A DNA stretch of 64,000 nucleotides, taken from Treponema sp. GTDB taxonomy: Bacteria > Spirochaetota > Spirochaetia > Treponematales > Breznakiellaceae. The position numbers and the translations under genes were made by a program. Below the pieces are notes generated by a model that had not been told where the DNA came from, ran no database searches, and was given only the letters and a program-made list of their open reading frames with translations. Numbering within the stretch: position 1 is the stretch's first letter; each line of letters opens with the position of its first letter. Positions 1 to 9,787 of the stretch are shown here, piece by piece. The DNA lies in assembly GCA_009777995.1 (NCBI GenBank), contig WRKT01000002.1:62001-126000 (forward strand), given 5' to 3'.

Positions 1-50
1 CATTTTCTCCCTTTGTTTCACACAACTTTCAGGCAACTCGAAATTTTTCA

Positions 51-151
51 CACGGAGCTCACAGAGGGCACAGAGCTCACAGAGGAATTCAAAAGTGAGC
101 CAACTCTAATAACTCTCTGTGTCCTCCGTGCTTCTCCGTGAGCTCTGTGAG
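51..151. repeat. Imperfect inverted repeat in the intergenic edge
   Basis: The left arm (about 51-85) contains GAGCTCACAGAGG-type words. The right arm (about 113-151) carries the near complement (CTCTGTGTCCTCCGTG and CTCCGTGAGCTCTGTGAG), so the two can fold imperfectly around a loop of roughly 30 nt. It lies downstream of the leftward phosphosugar mutase gene and could act in transcript ending, but there is no T-run. The CTCTGTG...CGTG wording resembles the 3' end of the dispersed repeat at 34.2 and 35.1 kb, so it may be a degenerate relative. Confidence 0.4.
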
Positions 152-194
152 AACCAAAACACAGAGTAGAAAAATTTCTATGTTCAGTGTAAAC

Positions 195-1934
195 CTACTC
201 CCCAATTACCGCTCTAATATCCTTCTCGATAGCCTTAAGCTTCCTCCCCGCCTCTTCCTTCGCACCTGCGAGGCCGCCGCCGGCAAGCTCTGCGCAGCAG
301 GTGGCGTAGAACTTTATCTTTGGCTCTGTGCCGCTGGGTCTTGCGCTTACCACTGTGCCGTCTTTAAGGAAGAACTGAAGCACGTCACTCGGTGCAAGGC
401 CGTCTGCTCCGTTCTTTATATCTCTTACTCTCGCAATCTCGATCCCTCCAAGGCTCTTCGGGGGATTTTTGCGATATTCTTCCATTATCCCCTTCATAAT
501 GGCAGGGCCTTCAATACCCTGGAAGTATTTGGAGATACCCACTTCTTCCCAATATCCACAGATCTTGTAAAGTTCATCAAGCCTGTCCAAAAGGCTCATC
601 CCCTTGCTGCGCCAGTAAAGGCTCATCTCTGCCGTAAGAGCCGCTGCCGAAATTCCATCCTTATCGCGAACATCACCTGAGATATTATAGCCGTAACTTT
701 CTTCAGTACCGTAAACCACGGTATTTGAGCCGGTATCTTCGCACTTTGCCCAAACCTCCGCAATCCACTTAAAGCCCGTAAGACACTCAAAGCACTTTGC
801 CCCGTAATGCTCGGCGACCTTCTTCTGCATTCCGGTTGTAACTATCGAATTGACCATTGCAGGGTTAGCAGGCGTTCTCCCCGTTTCCTTCATCGAGAGG
901 AATAGATAATCTGCGATAAGGGTACCAATTTGATTCCCTGTGACAAGGGTAAACTCGCCGGTTTTACCCGCTGTTGGAACCGCAATCCCAAAGCGGTCCG
1001 AGTCAGGGTCAGTTGCCATGACCAAATCCGCCTTTTCCTTGATTGCAAGATTGATAGCCATCTCAAGGGCCGCTGCCTCCTCGGGGTTCGGAAATGCCAC
1101 TGTCGGGAAATTACCGTCACCTTCGCGCTGTTCCGGCACTGTAATAACATTCAAGCCAAGCTCTCCAAGGACCCCTTCCACATGGAAGGCACCCGTGCCG
1201 TGCAGAGGTGTATAGACTATCTTAATTTCCTTTGCCTTTTCCTTGATAAGTTCAGGTCTAAATAGGCAATTTTTTACCATTTCACGATAGGGATTATCAA
1301 TCTCCTTATCGATTATGACCAAAAGCCCCTTCGCAAGAGCCTCTTCTCGGGCCATCTCCTTGATTTCAGTTACAGCATTTACTTCATTAATAATCCCCTT
1401 ATCATGGGGGGGGATTACCTGACTCCCGCCTGTCCAGTAGGCCTTATAACCGTTATAAGCCGGTGGGTTATGACTCGCTGTGACCACAACGCCGGTCTGA
1501 CAGCCAAGTTGACGAATGGCATAGGAAAGTTCCGGGGTTGGCCTTGGAGACGAGAAGAGATAACACTTTATGCCGTTAGCCGCGAAAATCAACGCAGTTG
1601 ACTCCGAGAATTCTGCCGAGAAATGCCTTGAGTCAAAGGCCACTGCAGCAGAAAGTGCTCCGGGGGATTTCGCCTTATCGGGGAAGGCCTTTAGTAAATA
1701 GGTTGCAAGCCCCTGGGTTGCACTCTTTACAACAAGGGAATTCATCCTATTATATCCGCCTCCAATAATACCTCTTAGGCCCCCGGTACCGAATTCGAGA
1801 TTTTGATAGAACCTGTCTTCCAATTCCTTGAAGTTTTCTGCAGCAAGCAGGTCTTCCACCTCTTTTCTGAAGTGACTATCATTCTCTCTTCTTATATAGT
1901 CCTTCGCCCTCTCGATAATCTTTTCTTTATCCAT
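195..1934 (-). CDS. pgm: Phosphoglucomutase/phosphomannomutase family protein
   Basis: A 579-residue alpha-D-phosphohexomutase that would interconvert hexose 1- and 6-phosphates in the cytoplasm, feeding glycogen or polysaccharide synthesis. Visible family motifs, in order, are the catalytic-serine loop TASHNPPAYNGYK (about residue 150), the magnesium loop DPDSDRFG (about 310), the sugar-specificity loop GTEESYGY (about 410) and the phosphate-binding loop RPSGTEPKIKFY near the C-terminus. The length matches the long bacterial PgcA-type enzymes. The ATG start has a GGA-containing ribosome site upstream. It is divergent from oadA, with which it shares an overlapping promoter region. Substrate preference (glucose versus mannose) cannot be decided from the sequence. 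Confidence 0.93.
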   Translation of the reverse strand: MDKEKIIERAKDYIRRENDSHFRKEVEDLLAAENFKELEDRFYQNLEFGTGGLRGIIGGGYNRMNSLVVKSATQGLATYLLKAFPDKAKSPGALSAAVAFDSRHFSAEFSESTALIFAANGIKCYLFSSPRPTPELSYAIRQLGCQTGVVVTASHNPPAYNGYKAYWTGGSQVIPPHDKGIINEVNAVTEIKEMAREEALAKGLLVIIDKEIDNPYREMVKNCLFRPELIKEKAKEIKIVYTPLHGTGAFHVEGVLGELGLNVITVPEQREGDGNFPTVAFPNPEEAAALEMAINLAIKEKADLVMATDPDSDRFGIAVPTAGKTGEFTLVTGNQIGTLIADYLFLSMKETGRTPANPAMVNSIVTTGMQKKVAEHYGAKCFECLTGFKWIAEVWAKCEDTGSNTVVYGTEESYGYNISGDVRDKDGISAAALTAEMSLYWRSKGMSLLDRLDELYKICGYWEEVGISKYFQGIEGPAIMKGIMEEYRKNPPKSLGGIEIARVRDIKNGADGLAPSDVLQFFLKDGTVVSARPSGTEPKIKFYATCCAELAGGGLAGAKEEAGRKLKAIEKDIRAVIGE

Positions 1935-1974
1935 ATTAATTGCATCCTTTTCAAATAATTTCTAAGAACTGCCC

Positions 1975-2028
1975 TTGCACAAAGGCAAGTTAACAGTATA
2001 ATACTATCATATAGTTAATTACAGTCAA
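1975..2028. promoter_or_regulatory. Overlapping divergent promoters between pgm and oadA
   Basis: Rightward promoter for oadA: TTGCAC at 1975-1980, 16-bp spacer, TATAAT at 1997-2002. Leftward promoter for pgm: TTGACT (complement of 2023-2028), 16-bp spacer, TAGTAT (complement of 2001-2006). The two -10 boxes overlap, so polymerase could not occupy both at once. Assigned by consensus matching only. Confidence 0.5.
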
Positions 2029-2049
2029 GGACACAAAAGGAAGGAATGC

Positions 2050-3891
2050 ATGCCAAAAGTAAAGTTGACTGAATTGGTCCTAAGAGATGCACATCAATCT
2101 CTCTTTGCAACTAGAATGGTCACTGCCGACATGTTACCGATCTGTGACAAACTGGATAAGGCAGGTTTTTTCTCTCTTGAAGCCTGGGGCGGAGCCACAT
2201 TTGATTCCTGTATCCGATTTCTTAATGAAGACCCCTGGGAAAGGCTAAAAACATTAAAGGCGAAGTTACCAAAAACCCCGATTATGATGCTCCTTAGGGG
2301 GCAGAACCTTCTTGGTTATAGGCATTATGCTGATGATGTAGTCGCAAAGTTCGTGGAATATGCGGCTAAGGATGGCGTTGATATCTTCCGCATTTTCGAT
2401 GCAGTTAATGACCCGAGGAACTTTGAAGCTGCGATAAAAGCGGCAAAGAAGACAGGGAAGCATATCCAGGCGACCATTTCCTATGCAATTACCCCCTTTC
2501 ATACAGTCGAAAAATATGTGGAATTTGCAAAGCAGCTTGTTAATCTCGGCACTGACTCCCTTTGCATCAAAGACATGGCAGGTCTTTTAAAACCTTACGA
2601 AGGATATGAACTCGTAAAGGCCCTAAAGAAAAACTTTGACCTCCCTGTGGAAGTGCATACCCACTCCACTTCCGGCATGTCTGTTGCAACGCTTGTAAAA
2701 TGCGTCGAGGCAGGCGCAGACATCCTTGACACTGCAATTTCTTCAATGTCCATGGGCCCGAGCCATAGTCCCACAGAGACCATGGTGGAAATTCTCAAGG
2801 GAACCGAATATGACACCGGCTTAGATGTAAACCTGCTTCTTGAGATTGCCGCCTACTTCCGTGAAGTACGCAAGAACTATAAGCAGTTTGAGTCGAGTTT
2901 CATGGGTGCAGATACCCGAATTCTGGTTTCACAGGTACCCGGGGGCATGTTAAGCAATCTTGAAAGCCAGCTAAAAGAGCAAAATGCATCAAATAAAATG
3001 GATGATGTTCTTAAAGAGATAGCAGTTGTACAAAAAGATGCAGGATATCCGCCCTTAGTAACCCCGACAAGCCAGATTGTAGGAACACAGGCAGTTTTCA
3101 ATGTGCTTTTTGGCCGCTATAACAGGCTTTCAGGTGAATTCCAGGATCTTATGGCAGGTAAGTACGGTGCGTGTCCTGCTCCAAAGAACTCCGATGTGGT
3201 AAAGAAGGCGCTGGATGCACTTAAAATGGAAAAGGAAATTACACATCGCCCGGCGGACGATATTCCCGCCGAATATAATAAACTCGAAGAAGAATGTAAA
3301 AAACTTCTGGGTACCGGCACGGTTACAGTCGAAGACGTATTAACTCTTGCAATGTTCCCCAAGGTGGCACCTGACTTCTTCAAGAAACGTAAGGAAGGAC
3401 CCATGGTATTTAAACCCGAATCTAATCTCTATAATGCACCTGCCTCTCATCAAGGTCAGGCTGCCAATTACACTGTCACCGTAGACGGAGTAAATTACAA
3501 TGTGACGGTCACCCCCGCTGGGGCCGCCTCGGTCACCTCGGGTGCACCCGTCGCCGCTCCGGCAGCGCCGAGGCCTGCCACAGCGCCTTTTGCGCCGCCA
3601 GTCGCACCGCCGGTCATGGCCCCACAGGCCGCGCCCGCACCGGCTCCGGCTCCTCAAGCCGCACCTGCAGCTTCCGGCGGAGGGGCTGCAGTACTCGCCC
3701 CTGTTGCAGGTGTCGTCCTAAGGCATGCAGTCCCCGAAGGCACCGATGTAAAGTCAGGTGATAATGTTGTCATCATGGAGTCTATGAAAATGGAGCTTGA
3801 AATTAAGGCAGCATCGGCAGGAAAGGTGCATTTTCTTGTTACGGCAGGCGCACAGGTAGCATCACAGCAGCCGATTGCCGAGATTCGATAA
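2050..3891 (+). CDS. oadA: Biotin-dependent decarboxylase alpha subunit (oxaloacetate decarboxylase/pyruvate carboxylase subunit B type)
   Basis: This 613-residue protein has an N-terminal carboxyltransferase TIM barrel (LRDAHQS near residue 12, the carboxylation-lysine region CIKDMAG, and the metal-binding HTHSTSG). A conserved PYC_OADA region follows, then an Ala/Pro-rich flexible linker (about 475-540) and a C-terminal biotinyl domain with MESMKME, where Lys580 is the expected biotin site. With the beta subunit just downstream, it probably removes CO2 from oxaloacetate (or a related carboxy acid) and drives sodium export. The oadA-oadB order is also found in other treponemes. The start is ATG after AGGAA. 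A methylmalonyl-CoA or transcarboxylase role cannot be excluded. Confidence 0.92.
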   Translation: MPKVKLTELVLRDAHQSLFATRMVTADMLPICDKLDKAGFFSLEAWGGATFDSCIRFLNEDPWERLKTLKAKLPKTPIMMLLRGQNLLGYRHYADDVVAKFVEYAAKDGVDIFRIFDAVNDPRNFEAAIKAAKKTGKHIQATISYAITPFHTVEKYVEFAKQLVNLGTDSLCIKDMAGLLKPYEGYELVKALKKNFDLPVEVHTHSTSGMSVATLVKCVEAGADILDTAISSMSMGPSHSPTETMVEILKGTEYDTGLDVNLLLEIAAYFREVRKNYKQFESSFMGADTRILVSQVPGGMLSNLESQLKEQNASNKMDDVLKEIAVVQKDAGYPPLVTPTSQIVGTQAVFNVLFGRYNRLSGEFQDLMAGKYGACPAPKNSDVVKKALDALKMEKEITHRPADDIPAEYNKLEEECKKLLGTGTVTVEDVLTLAMFPKVAPDFFKKRKEGPMVFKPESNLYNAPASHQGQAANYTVTVDGVNYNVTVTPAGAASVTSGAPVAAPAAPRPATAPFAPPVAPPVMAPQAAPAPAPAPQAAPAASGGGAAVLAPVAGVVLRHAVPEGTDVKSGDNVVIMESMKMELEIKAASAGKVHFLVTAGAQVASQQPIAEIR

Positions 3892-3901
3892 GGGGATTTA
3901 C

Positions 3902-5329
3902 ATGGTCGGCAGAAAAGTTGATCCGGTTTGGGTGCTTAAAGTAAGTGTCATTATAATTATTTGCGCCTTTGCACTTAGTTTTGCCACAACCGCCTTCTCT
4001 TCAAGGGCGCATGCATCCACAGGTATTACATCAGGTGAGCCCTCATTTAGGAATCCGAACGCCATTATTCCCCAAAGCGAAGATATCCCCAGGGTAGACT
4101 TCCTTTCTTTCGCGCAAAAGTTTATCCGAACCACAGGTATCTATGCCTTTATCACCAATTTTGGTGATATGGCGATGACACCCTCGGGCGATGAAATGGA
4201 AATCTATAGCTGGATGAAGCTCGTAATGGTCCTTGTCGGCTTCGGTATAGTCTACCTTGGGGCAGCGAAAAACTTTGAGCCGCTGCTCCTTGTGCCCATT
4301 GGCTTTGGTGTAATTTTTGCAAATATCCCCTTCGCGGGAATGGGAGAGCCCGGAGTCTGGAACCCCGAACTAATGATGCTTGAACATCAGGGCTTTTTAA
4401 ATATTATCTATAATGCAGGCGTAGGGAACGAGTTCTTCCCCCTTATCATCTTTATCGGTATTGGAGCGATGACCGACTTCGGCCCTCTTATAGCGAACCC
4501 AAAGACAGCCCTGCTTGGTGCAGCCGCTCAATTCGGCGTTTTTGCAACCTTCCTTTTTATATCACTTTCAAATTATATTCCGGGCGTTAATTTCACCCTC
4601 CTTGAAGCAAGTGCTGTTTCGATTATTGGAGGTGCAGACGGTCCTACAACAATTTACATAGCCTCAAAGCTCGCCCCTCATCTAATGGCTACGGTGGCGG
4701 TTGCAGCCTACTCATACATGGCCCTTGTTCCCGTAATTCAGCCCCCGATTATGAGGGCCTTAACCACTAAGGAAGAGCGGCTGATAAAGATGAAGGAGCT
4801 AAGACCTGTCTCCAAGAAAGAGAAAATTGCCTTTCCCTTAACTGTCTTTATTCTTGCAATACTCTTAATTCCCTCTGCTGCCCCTCTTATTGGCGGTCTT
4901 GCATTTGGAAACTTTATTAAAGAAATCGGCGTAGTTGCCAGGCTTTCAGACACTGCACAGAATGAACTCTTGAACATAGTCTCACTCTTCCTTTCCCTTG
5001 GAGTCGGAAGCCAAATGACCCCTGAAAGATTCCTAAACCCCTCATCTTTAATAATTACAGTGATGGGTCTTATTGCCTTTTCTATTGCCACTGCGGGAGG
5101 AATACTCGCTGCAAAGCTGATGAATCTATTCGTAAAAGATAAGGTCAACCCCTTAATCGGCTCTGCCGGAGTTTCTGCAGTTCCGATGGCTGCAAGGGTT
5201 TCCAATAAGGTAGGTCTTGAAGAAGACCCGAGCAACTTTATTCTGATGCACGCAATGGGCCCCAATGTAGCCGGTGTAATCGGAACCGCCATTGCTGCAG
5301 GTGTTATGATTGCAGTCTACGGTGGGTAG
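3902..5329 (+). CDS. oadB: Sodium-translocating decarboxylase beta subunit
   Basis: This 475-residue polytopic membrane protein is the ion-pumping subunit that decarboxylates carboxybiotin and exports Na+. The family core begins around residue 70. It contains the [13 protein letters not shown] segment and the signature [17 protein letters not shown], whose Asp is the known ion/carboxybiotin site. The first ~65 residues are extra relative to typical OadB: an N-terminal membrane segment (about 10-28) followed by a polar stretch. ATG at 3902 is chosen over an upstream in-frame codon inside oadA because AAGGGG sits just before it. No gamma-subunit gene is visible nearby. Confidence 0.9.
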   Translation: MVGRKVDPVWVLKVSVIIIICAFALSFATTAFSSRAHASTGITSGEPSFRNPNAIIPQSEDIPRVDFLSFAQKFIRTTGIYAFITNFGDMAMTPSGDEMEIYSWMKLVMVLVGFGIVYLGAAKNFEPLLLVPIGFGVIFANIPFAGMGEPGVWNPELMMLEHQGFLNIIYNAGVGNEFFPLIIFIGIGAMTDFGPLIANPKTALLGAAAQFGVFATFLFISLSNYIPGVNFTLLEASAVSIIGGADGPTTIYIASKLAPHLMATVAVAAYSYMALVPVIQPPIMRALTTKEERLIKMKELRPVSKKEKIAFPLTVFILAILLIPSAAPLIGGLAFGNFIKEIGVVARLSDTAQNELLNIVSLFLSLGVGSQMTPERFLNPSSLIITVMGLIAFSIATAGGILAAKLMNLFVKDKVNPLIGSAGVSAVPMAARVSNKVGLEEDPSNFILMHAMGPNVAGVIGTAIAAGVMIAVYGG

Positions 5330-6581
5330 ATTAGCTCGAGTTTTAATTTTACTGTTTCTTCCCCTCTGCCTTCATGCTCAGGATAGTATTTTTTACAGGC
5401 GGGGGGATGATGTCACCTTAAGGATTGCCGTAATAGGCCCCGGGAATGAGCTTTACTTCTGGTGGGGTCATATCGGCCTTGTAGTCGAAGATAATCTTAC
5501 AGGCAGGTCTTGGTTCTTTGACTGGGGCGTTTTCTCTTTTGACAGCGATAACTTTTTTGTTGATTTTGCAATGGGAAGGCCCACCTATAGCTGCATGGTT
5601 TCCACTGCCGAATCCAGCTTTAATGTCTATTTTCGCACAAATAGAGACATAGTTCTTTATACCCTTGATCTTCCTCCGCAGAATAAGGAAGAAGTCCTTC
5701 GCTTTGCAGAAATAAATATGCTCCCCGAAAATAGAGACTACCGCTACCATCACTTTCTTGATAATTGCGCAACAAGGATTAGAGATATTCTTGACATAGG
5801 GCTCGAGGGGCGTCTTTATGCCCATTACGGAGAAATACCAAGCAACTTTACTTTTAGGCAGCATGTAAGGCGGCATACCTGGTTTAATCCATTTTTTGAC
5901 TGGTTACTGAACTTCTGGATGGGGCAGGTTATCGACAGGCCAATAACAGTCTGGGATGATATGTTCCTTCCTTCAGAAATCGGGAAGCTGATAAATGAGT
6001 TTACCTATATTGATAGTTTGGGGCGGGAAAGAGCCCTTGTAAGCAGTGTTGAAATCCTAAATACGTCCATAGGCCGCCCTGCCGTTCTTGATACCCCTCG
6101 CATTCAATGGCCGAGGAATCTTATTGCAAGCCTTGTTTTTCTTGCGGCTCTTTCGTTTTTTTCCATTAAAATAGCAGGAGAAAGGGCTTTCAGAATGACC
6201 CTTGGCCTTACTCAGGCCCTTTCAAGCCTCCTGCTTGGCATTGCAGGCAGCATGCTGTTTTTCATGCAGTTCTTTTCTGATCATGATTATACCTTCCAAA
6301 ATATCAATATTATTTTTGCCAACCCCCTCTTTTTACTTCTTGTTCCTGCAGGAATTTTCATTGCCTTCCATAAGGATGAAGTGAAACGCCAAAAGGCAAT
6401 TAAGTACTCAAAGTTCTTTTGGGCCTATGTTTTTATTGCCTGCCTTTTAACAGTGCCTATTAAGCTCCTTCCCCTCTTTTACCAGCAGAATCAGGTCACT
6501 CAGGTGATGGTTATTCCTTTTTCGTTAATAATGGTTTTTTTATTGATCTATCTCGATAGGAGGCTGGGCAAGGCCCCTTGA
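5322..6581 (+). CDS. DUF4105 domain integral membrane protein
   Basis: About 419 residues with an N-terminal signal/anchor, a DUF4105 domain (about residues 25-230) and four to five membrane helices in the C-terminal half (about 255-415). Family hallmarks are [11 protein letters not shown] with a conserved His, and [14 protein letters not shown] with conserved His, Asn and Cys, which together look like a papain-like catalytic set. A DUF4105 protein has, as I recall, been linked to lipoprotein N-acylation in Bacteroides; whether that applies here is unknown. A GTG start at 5322 overlaps the oadB stop by 8 bp; an in-frame TTG at 5310 is an alternative. Likely co-transcribed with oadAB. Confidence 0.75.
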   Translation: MGRLARVLILLFLPLCLHAQDSIFYRRGDDVTLRIAVIGPGNELYFWWGHIGLVVEDNLTGRSWFFDWGVFSFDSDNFFVDFAMGRPTYSCMVSTAESSFNVYFRTNRDIVLYTLDLPPQNKEEVLRFAEINMLPENRDYRYHHFLDNCATRIRDILDIGLEGRLYAHYGEIPSNFTFRQHVRRHTWFNPFFDWLLNFWMGQVIDRPITVWDDMFLPSEIGKLINEFTYIDSLGRERALVSSVEILNTSIGRPAVLDTPRIQWPRNLIASLVFLAALSFFSIKIAGERAFRMTLGLTQALSSLLLGIAGSMLFFMQFFSDHDYTFQNINIIFANPLFLLLVPAGIFIAFHKDEVKRQKAIKYSKFFWAYVFIACLLTVPIKLLPLFYQQNQVTQVMVIPFSLIMVFLLIYLDRRLGKAP

Positions 6582-6599
6582 CTCGCATATAATACTAAT

Positions 6600-7556
6600 A
6601 TGCGTTGGCTATTTCTATTTTTAGCCTTACTCTCTGTCCCTGTTCTACAGGCCCAGCAGATTCCCCTCGCGCTTATTCTCGAGGGACTTACTCATGCTGA
6701 AAGGGAGTTATGGCGTCCGGATTGGCCTTTAAGTATTCCGCCCGATTCCTTTAAGTACGGCACTGATGAAGAGACCGGAGCTATCGCAAGGGCCGCCATT
6801 GCCGGTGAAGATCTTTTTCTGGAACTGCGTGTAGGCAGGGGAGGCAGGGTAGAAAGGTTTCCCTTTATGCTTGAAGGAAGAATGGCCCAGGTGAGTGTGG
6901 CCTATGGTCTTTCTTTGGATATCCAGGAAATCATAATTAATTTTATCCATGGAGGCGATCCCTGGAGACTTGAAGTTCTTGAACGCAGCGATTCCTATCC
7001 CCTGATTATCAGGGCTTCAGGGGGAGGGGTATGGTACTTTATCTACCTAACCCATACAGCAAGCGAAATAACCGAAACCTGGTACGATGTAGACGGAAAT
7101 TTCGTTGGAGCCTTCAACTACTCACTGACTCAAATAGATACTGTAAGCAAAATCAGGGCATACCGCGATTTTCACAACCCTACAGATGCCACAGAGTTCT
7201 TCTTTGATTCAAGGGGATTTGTCACGGAGATTACAGGGCCGGTGGGAAGTTTTAGGGCTCTTTATTTCAGGGAAGACCTTCCAAGGTACTGGGAGAGACG
7301 GCCGGTGGATAGCTCTAATATGGATGAGAATGGTTTCGGGAACTTTGTATTACAATGGGATGCAAATGATAAACTTGTAAGAATTACAGGCTGGGAGGAA
7401 AATGAGAATGCCTCCCTTGATTATAGATTTGAATATGATCTTGATGATACCGGCAATTGGAATGAAAGAAGGGAAATCCGAATGGTTAGGATAAATAATT
7501 TGCTCGTTCCTTCCCCCGGAAATAGAATAAGAAGGTTTTTGGAGTTTGGTGAATGA
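6600..7556 (+). CDS. Secreted hypothetical protein
   Basis: A 318-residue protein starting with a clear Sec signal peptide (hydrophobic residues 3-16, likely cleavage after VLQA, before QQ). The mature part is rich in aromatic residues and alternating beta-type segments (for example YFIYLTHTASEITETWYDVDG and later RFEYDLDDTGNWNERRE), recalling periplasmic beta-repeat proteins of spirochaetes. No catalytic motif is recognised. It lies 18 bp after the DUF4105 gene and its stop overlaps the next start by 4 bp (ATGA), so it belongs to the same operon. Function unknown; envelope location is inferred. Confidence 0.7.
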   Translation: MRWLFLFLALLSVPVLQAQQIPLALILEGLTHAERELWRPDWPLSIPPDSFKYGTDEETGAIARAAIAGEDLFLELRVGRGGRVERFPFMLEGRMAQVSVAYGLSLDIQEIIINFIHGGDPWRLEVLERSDSYPLIIRASGGGVWYFIYLTHTASEITETWYDVDGNFVGAFNYSLTQIDTVSKIRAYRDFHNPTDATEFFFDSRGFVTEITGPVGSFRALYFREDLPRYWERRPVDSSNMDENGFGNFVLQWDANDKLVRITGWEENENASLDYRFEYDLDDTGNWNERREIRMVRINNLLVPSPGNRIRRFLEFGE

Positions 7557-7804
7557 CATCTTCAGAAAGTTCTATAAGCTGGAGGGAAGTCAAGTATAAT
7601 GAGGTCTTTGAACAGGAGCTTAGGGCCCTTAAGCGCCGAAAGGAGCAGGATAAAACGTGTACCATAAAGGATCTTGAGGGAGTACTTCAGCATCTTTATA
7701 TAATGGAAGGGGCAGAAGGCCTTGGAGAAGTTCAACTTTTGAGTACTGCGGCAATTATTGCAGCTCATGAACATTTTATAGCACAGTGGAAACAGGAGGA
7801 TTAG
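7553..7804 (+). CDS. Small conserved hypothetical protein
   Basis: An 83-residue, mostly helical, charged cytoplasmic protein with no signal peptide or membrane segment. Translation is probably coupled to the upstream gene through an ATGA overlap, and the parvulin gene follows after one base. No known domain is recognised. The packed operon position and sensible codon use make it a likely real gene. A role in the same envelope/folding pathway as its neighbours is only inferred from location. Confidence 0.6.
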   Translation: MTSSESSISWREVKYNEVFEQELRALKRRKEQDKTCTIKDLEGVLQHLYIMEGAEGLGEVQLLSTAAIIAAHEHFIAQWKQED

Positions 7805-7805
7805 T

Positions 7806-8084
7806 ATGGAATGGCGGGCAAGTCATATTTTGGTTAAGGACAAGGCAGAAGCAGAAGAGCTTTTAAAACAGGTAAAGGGCGGGGCATCATTTGAGACCCT
7901 TGCAAAGGAGAAATCAAGTTGTCCTTCAAAGTCATCAGGAGGAGATCTCGGTTGGTTTGGCCCCGGGAAAATGGTTCCTGCCTTTGAAACTGCCGTAAAG
8001 CAGCTCTCTCCCGGTTCTGTGGGAGATATAGTGCAAACACAGTTTGGCTATCACCTAATAAAATGTACGGGAAGGAAGGACTAG
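7806..8084 (+). CDS. Parvulin-type peptidyl-prolyl cis-trans isomerase
   Basis: A single-domain parvulin of 92 residues, about the size of E. coli PpiC. It shows the family pattern: ASHILVKDKAEAEEL at the N-terminus, the central GGDLGWFGPGKMVPAFE segment and the C-terminal TQFGYHLIKCTGRKD. It would catalyse proline isomerisation during protein folding. There is no signal peptide, so it should act in the cytoplasm. It is packed between the small hypothetical gene and the HD-GYP gene, one and nine bases away respectively, in the oadA operon direction. Confidence 0.93.
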   Translation: MEWRASHILVKDKAEAEELLKQVKGGASFETLAKEKSSCPSKSSGGDLGWFGPGKMVPAFETAVKQLSPGSVGDIVQTQFGYHLIKCTGRKD

Positions 8085-8093
8085 AAAAAAGTA

Positions 8094-9347
8094 ATGGCCG
8101 GAAATGAAGCTGTTTTCAAAACACTCATAGATATTGACTCTGAACTCAGTCAGATACAGGATTTAGACATACTTCTTGAAAGGGTCCTTAGTGAAGCAAG
8201 GAAGGTGGTCAATGCTGATGCCGGCACCATTTATGTAAAAGAGATTCTGGATGATGAGGGAATAAAGACAGAAAAGCTCGTAATGAGATATTCCCAGAAT
8301 GATACCATTCAAAATGAGCTTCCCCCGGGGCAGAAACTCATCTATTCGGTTTTTTCCCTTCCGATTAACGATAAAACAATATCCGGGTACTGTGCATTGA
8401 CACAGCAATTGGTAAATGTCAGGGATGCCTATAATCTTCCGCCTGATGTTCCGTATTCATTCGGACTTAATTACGATCAGATTTCGGGGTATAAAACCAC
8501 GTCAATCCTTGCAGTCCCCCTTAAGGGGACAGAGGGGGGGCTCCTCGGTGTAATCCAGATAATCAACGCAAAGGATAAAGACGGTAATGTGGTTCCGTTT
8601 TCGCAAAATGACGAGACCATTATTACCCATTTTGCCGTAAATGCAATTGCAGCCTTACAGAAGGCCCAGTTAACAAGAACCATGATTCTTAGAATGATTA
8701 AAATGGCTGAGCTCCGTGATCCAAAGGAGACGGGCACCCATGTTAATAGGGTTGCAGGTTATGCGGCAGAAATTTACGATCGCTGGGCAACCCGCAGAGG
8801 AGAGAGTGAAGAAAGAAGGAATAAGTTTAAAGATAATTTGAGAACGGCTTCAATGCTTCACGATGTCGGGAAAGTGGCCATCTCAGATACAATCCTAAAA
8901 AAGCCGGGCAAGTTTACACCCGAAGAATATTCTATTATGCAAACCCACTGTGTCCATGGCTCCGCCCTCTTTGGCGATTCTCAATCATCCCTTGACAGCC
9001 TTTCGAGGGACATCGCCTTTACGCACCATGAAAACTGGGACGGTACCGGATATCCCGGCAAGGTAGACCCCGTTACGGGGATGCCTGTAGATTTCGATGA
9101 CACAGGGAAACCAATAGGCAAGAAGGGGGAGGAAATCCCCCTGGCAGGGCGTATAGTAGCACTTGCAGATGTCTACGATGCCCTATGCTCAAGAAGGGTC
9201 TATAAGGAGCCCTGGGGAGAGGAAGATGTCCTTATGGAAATGCGTAAAATGTCGGGTTCCAAATTTGACCCTGAGTTGATAGAGATTTTCTTTGAAGTAC
9301 TTCCCGGGATCAAGCAGATTAGGCAGCTCTATCCCGAAGCCGATTGA
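8094..9347 (+). CDS. GAF plus HD-GYP domain protein, probable cyclic-di-GMP phosphodiesterase
   Basis: This 417-residue cytoplasmic protein has an N-terminal GAF sensor domain (about 10-190) joined to an HD-GYP domain (about 195-405). The metal-binding HD is in HDVGKVAISD and the signature is intact in HHENWDGTGYPG, so hydrolysis of cyclic di-GMP to GMP is expected. In motile spirochaetes this messenger controls motility and host adaptation. An insert between the GYP and the following helix (DPVTGMPVDFDDTGKPIG) is somewhat long. Its 3' end overlaps the convergent YaiI gene by 19 bp. Confidence 0.9.
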   Translation: MAGNEAVFKTLIDIDSELSQIQDLDILLERVLSEARKVVNADAGTIYVKEILDDEGIKTEKLVMRYSQNDTIQNELPPGQKLIYSVFSLPINDKTISGYCALTQQLVNVRDAYNLPPDVPYSFGLNYDQISGYKTTSILAVPLKGTEGGLLGVIQIINAKDKDGNVVPFSQNDETIITHFAVNAIAALQKAQLTRTMILRMIKMAELRDPKETGTHVNRVAGYAAEIYDRWATRRGESEERRNKFKDNLRTASMLHDVGKVAISDTILKKPGKFTPEEYSIMQTHCVHGSALFGDSQSSLDSLSRDIAFTHHENWDGTGYPGKVDPVTGMPVDFDDTGKPIGKKGEEIPLAGRIVALADVYDALCSRRVYKEPWGEEDVLMEMRKMSGSKFDPELIEIFFEVLPGIKQIRQLYPEAD

Positions 9348-9787
9348 GATTTAAGCCGGGTAAGCTCCCTGTCAAGGCTGTTAGCAAAGGATGATAGTTC
9401 CTTTTTCCCGTAAGAGGCTGTCCTTTCGATCCCAAGGCCGCTTTCTGCAAGACCCACCGTAAAATCCCTAATTGAACGAAGCTCCCTAATATTTTCGCAG
9501 GTAAATACCCTGCCCCTATCATCCATAACTGTATTCCCTGCCTCCACTAAGCTTTCGGCAAGAGGAAGGTCCCTCGTTAAAATCAAATCGTCCTTAAGGG
9601 CCGATTTAATGATGAGCTTATCAGCCGCACCCTCATCATTCGAGGAAATAACCATTTGAGTCTCGGGGATTCCGGGTATCTTTCTATTTGCATAGAAAAT
9701 TGCAATAATTTTGAGTCGAGAGGCAAAGCGGAGTACCATTTCCCTTGCCGCTTTCGGACATGAATCTGCATCAATAAGGATTCTCAT
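9329..9787 (-). CDS. YaiI/YqxD (UPF0178, DUF188) family protein
   Basis: A 152-residue protein matching the YaiI/YqxD family along its whole length: RILIDADSCPK at the start, SSNDEGAADKLI in the middle, LILTRDLPLAE, and VMDDRGRVFTCENI. The conserved acidic residues at the strand ends are those of a PIN/NYN-like fold, so a nuclease role is possible but unproven in the family. Its start overlaps the last base of the zapA-manA fusion gene, implying translational coupling in the leftward operon. Its 3' end overlaps the HD-GYP gene. Confidence 0.88.
   Translation of the reverse strand: MRILIDADSCPKAAREMVLRFASRLKIIAIFYANRKIPGIPETQMVISSNDEGAADKLIIKSALKDDLILTRDLPLAESLVEAGNTVMDDRGRVFTCENIRELRSIRDFTVGLAESGLGIERTASYGKKELSSFANSLDRELTRLKSQSASG

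Noticed and set aside
138-680. Rightward 180-codon open frame at the left edge
   Set aside because: It lies opposite the strongly supported phosphosugar mutase gene and encodes nothing recognisable; it is an antisense shadow.
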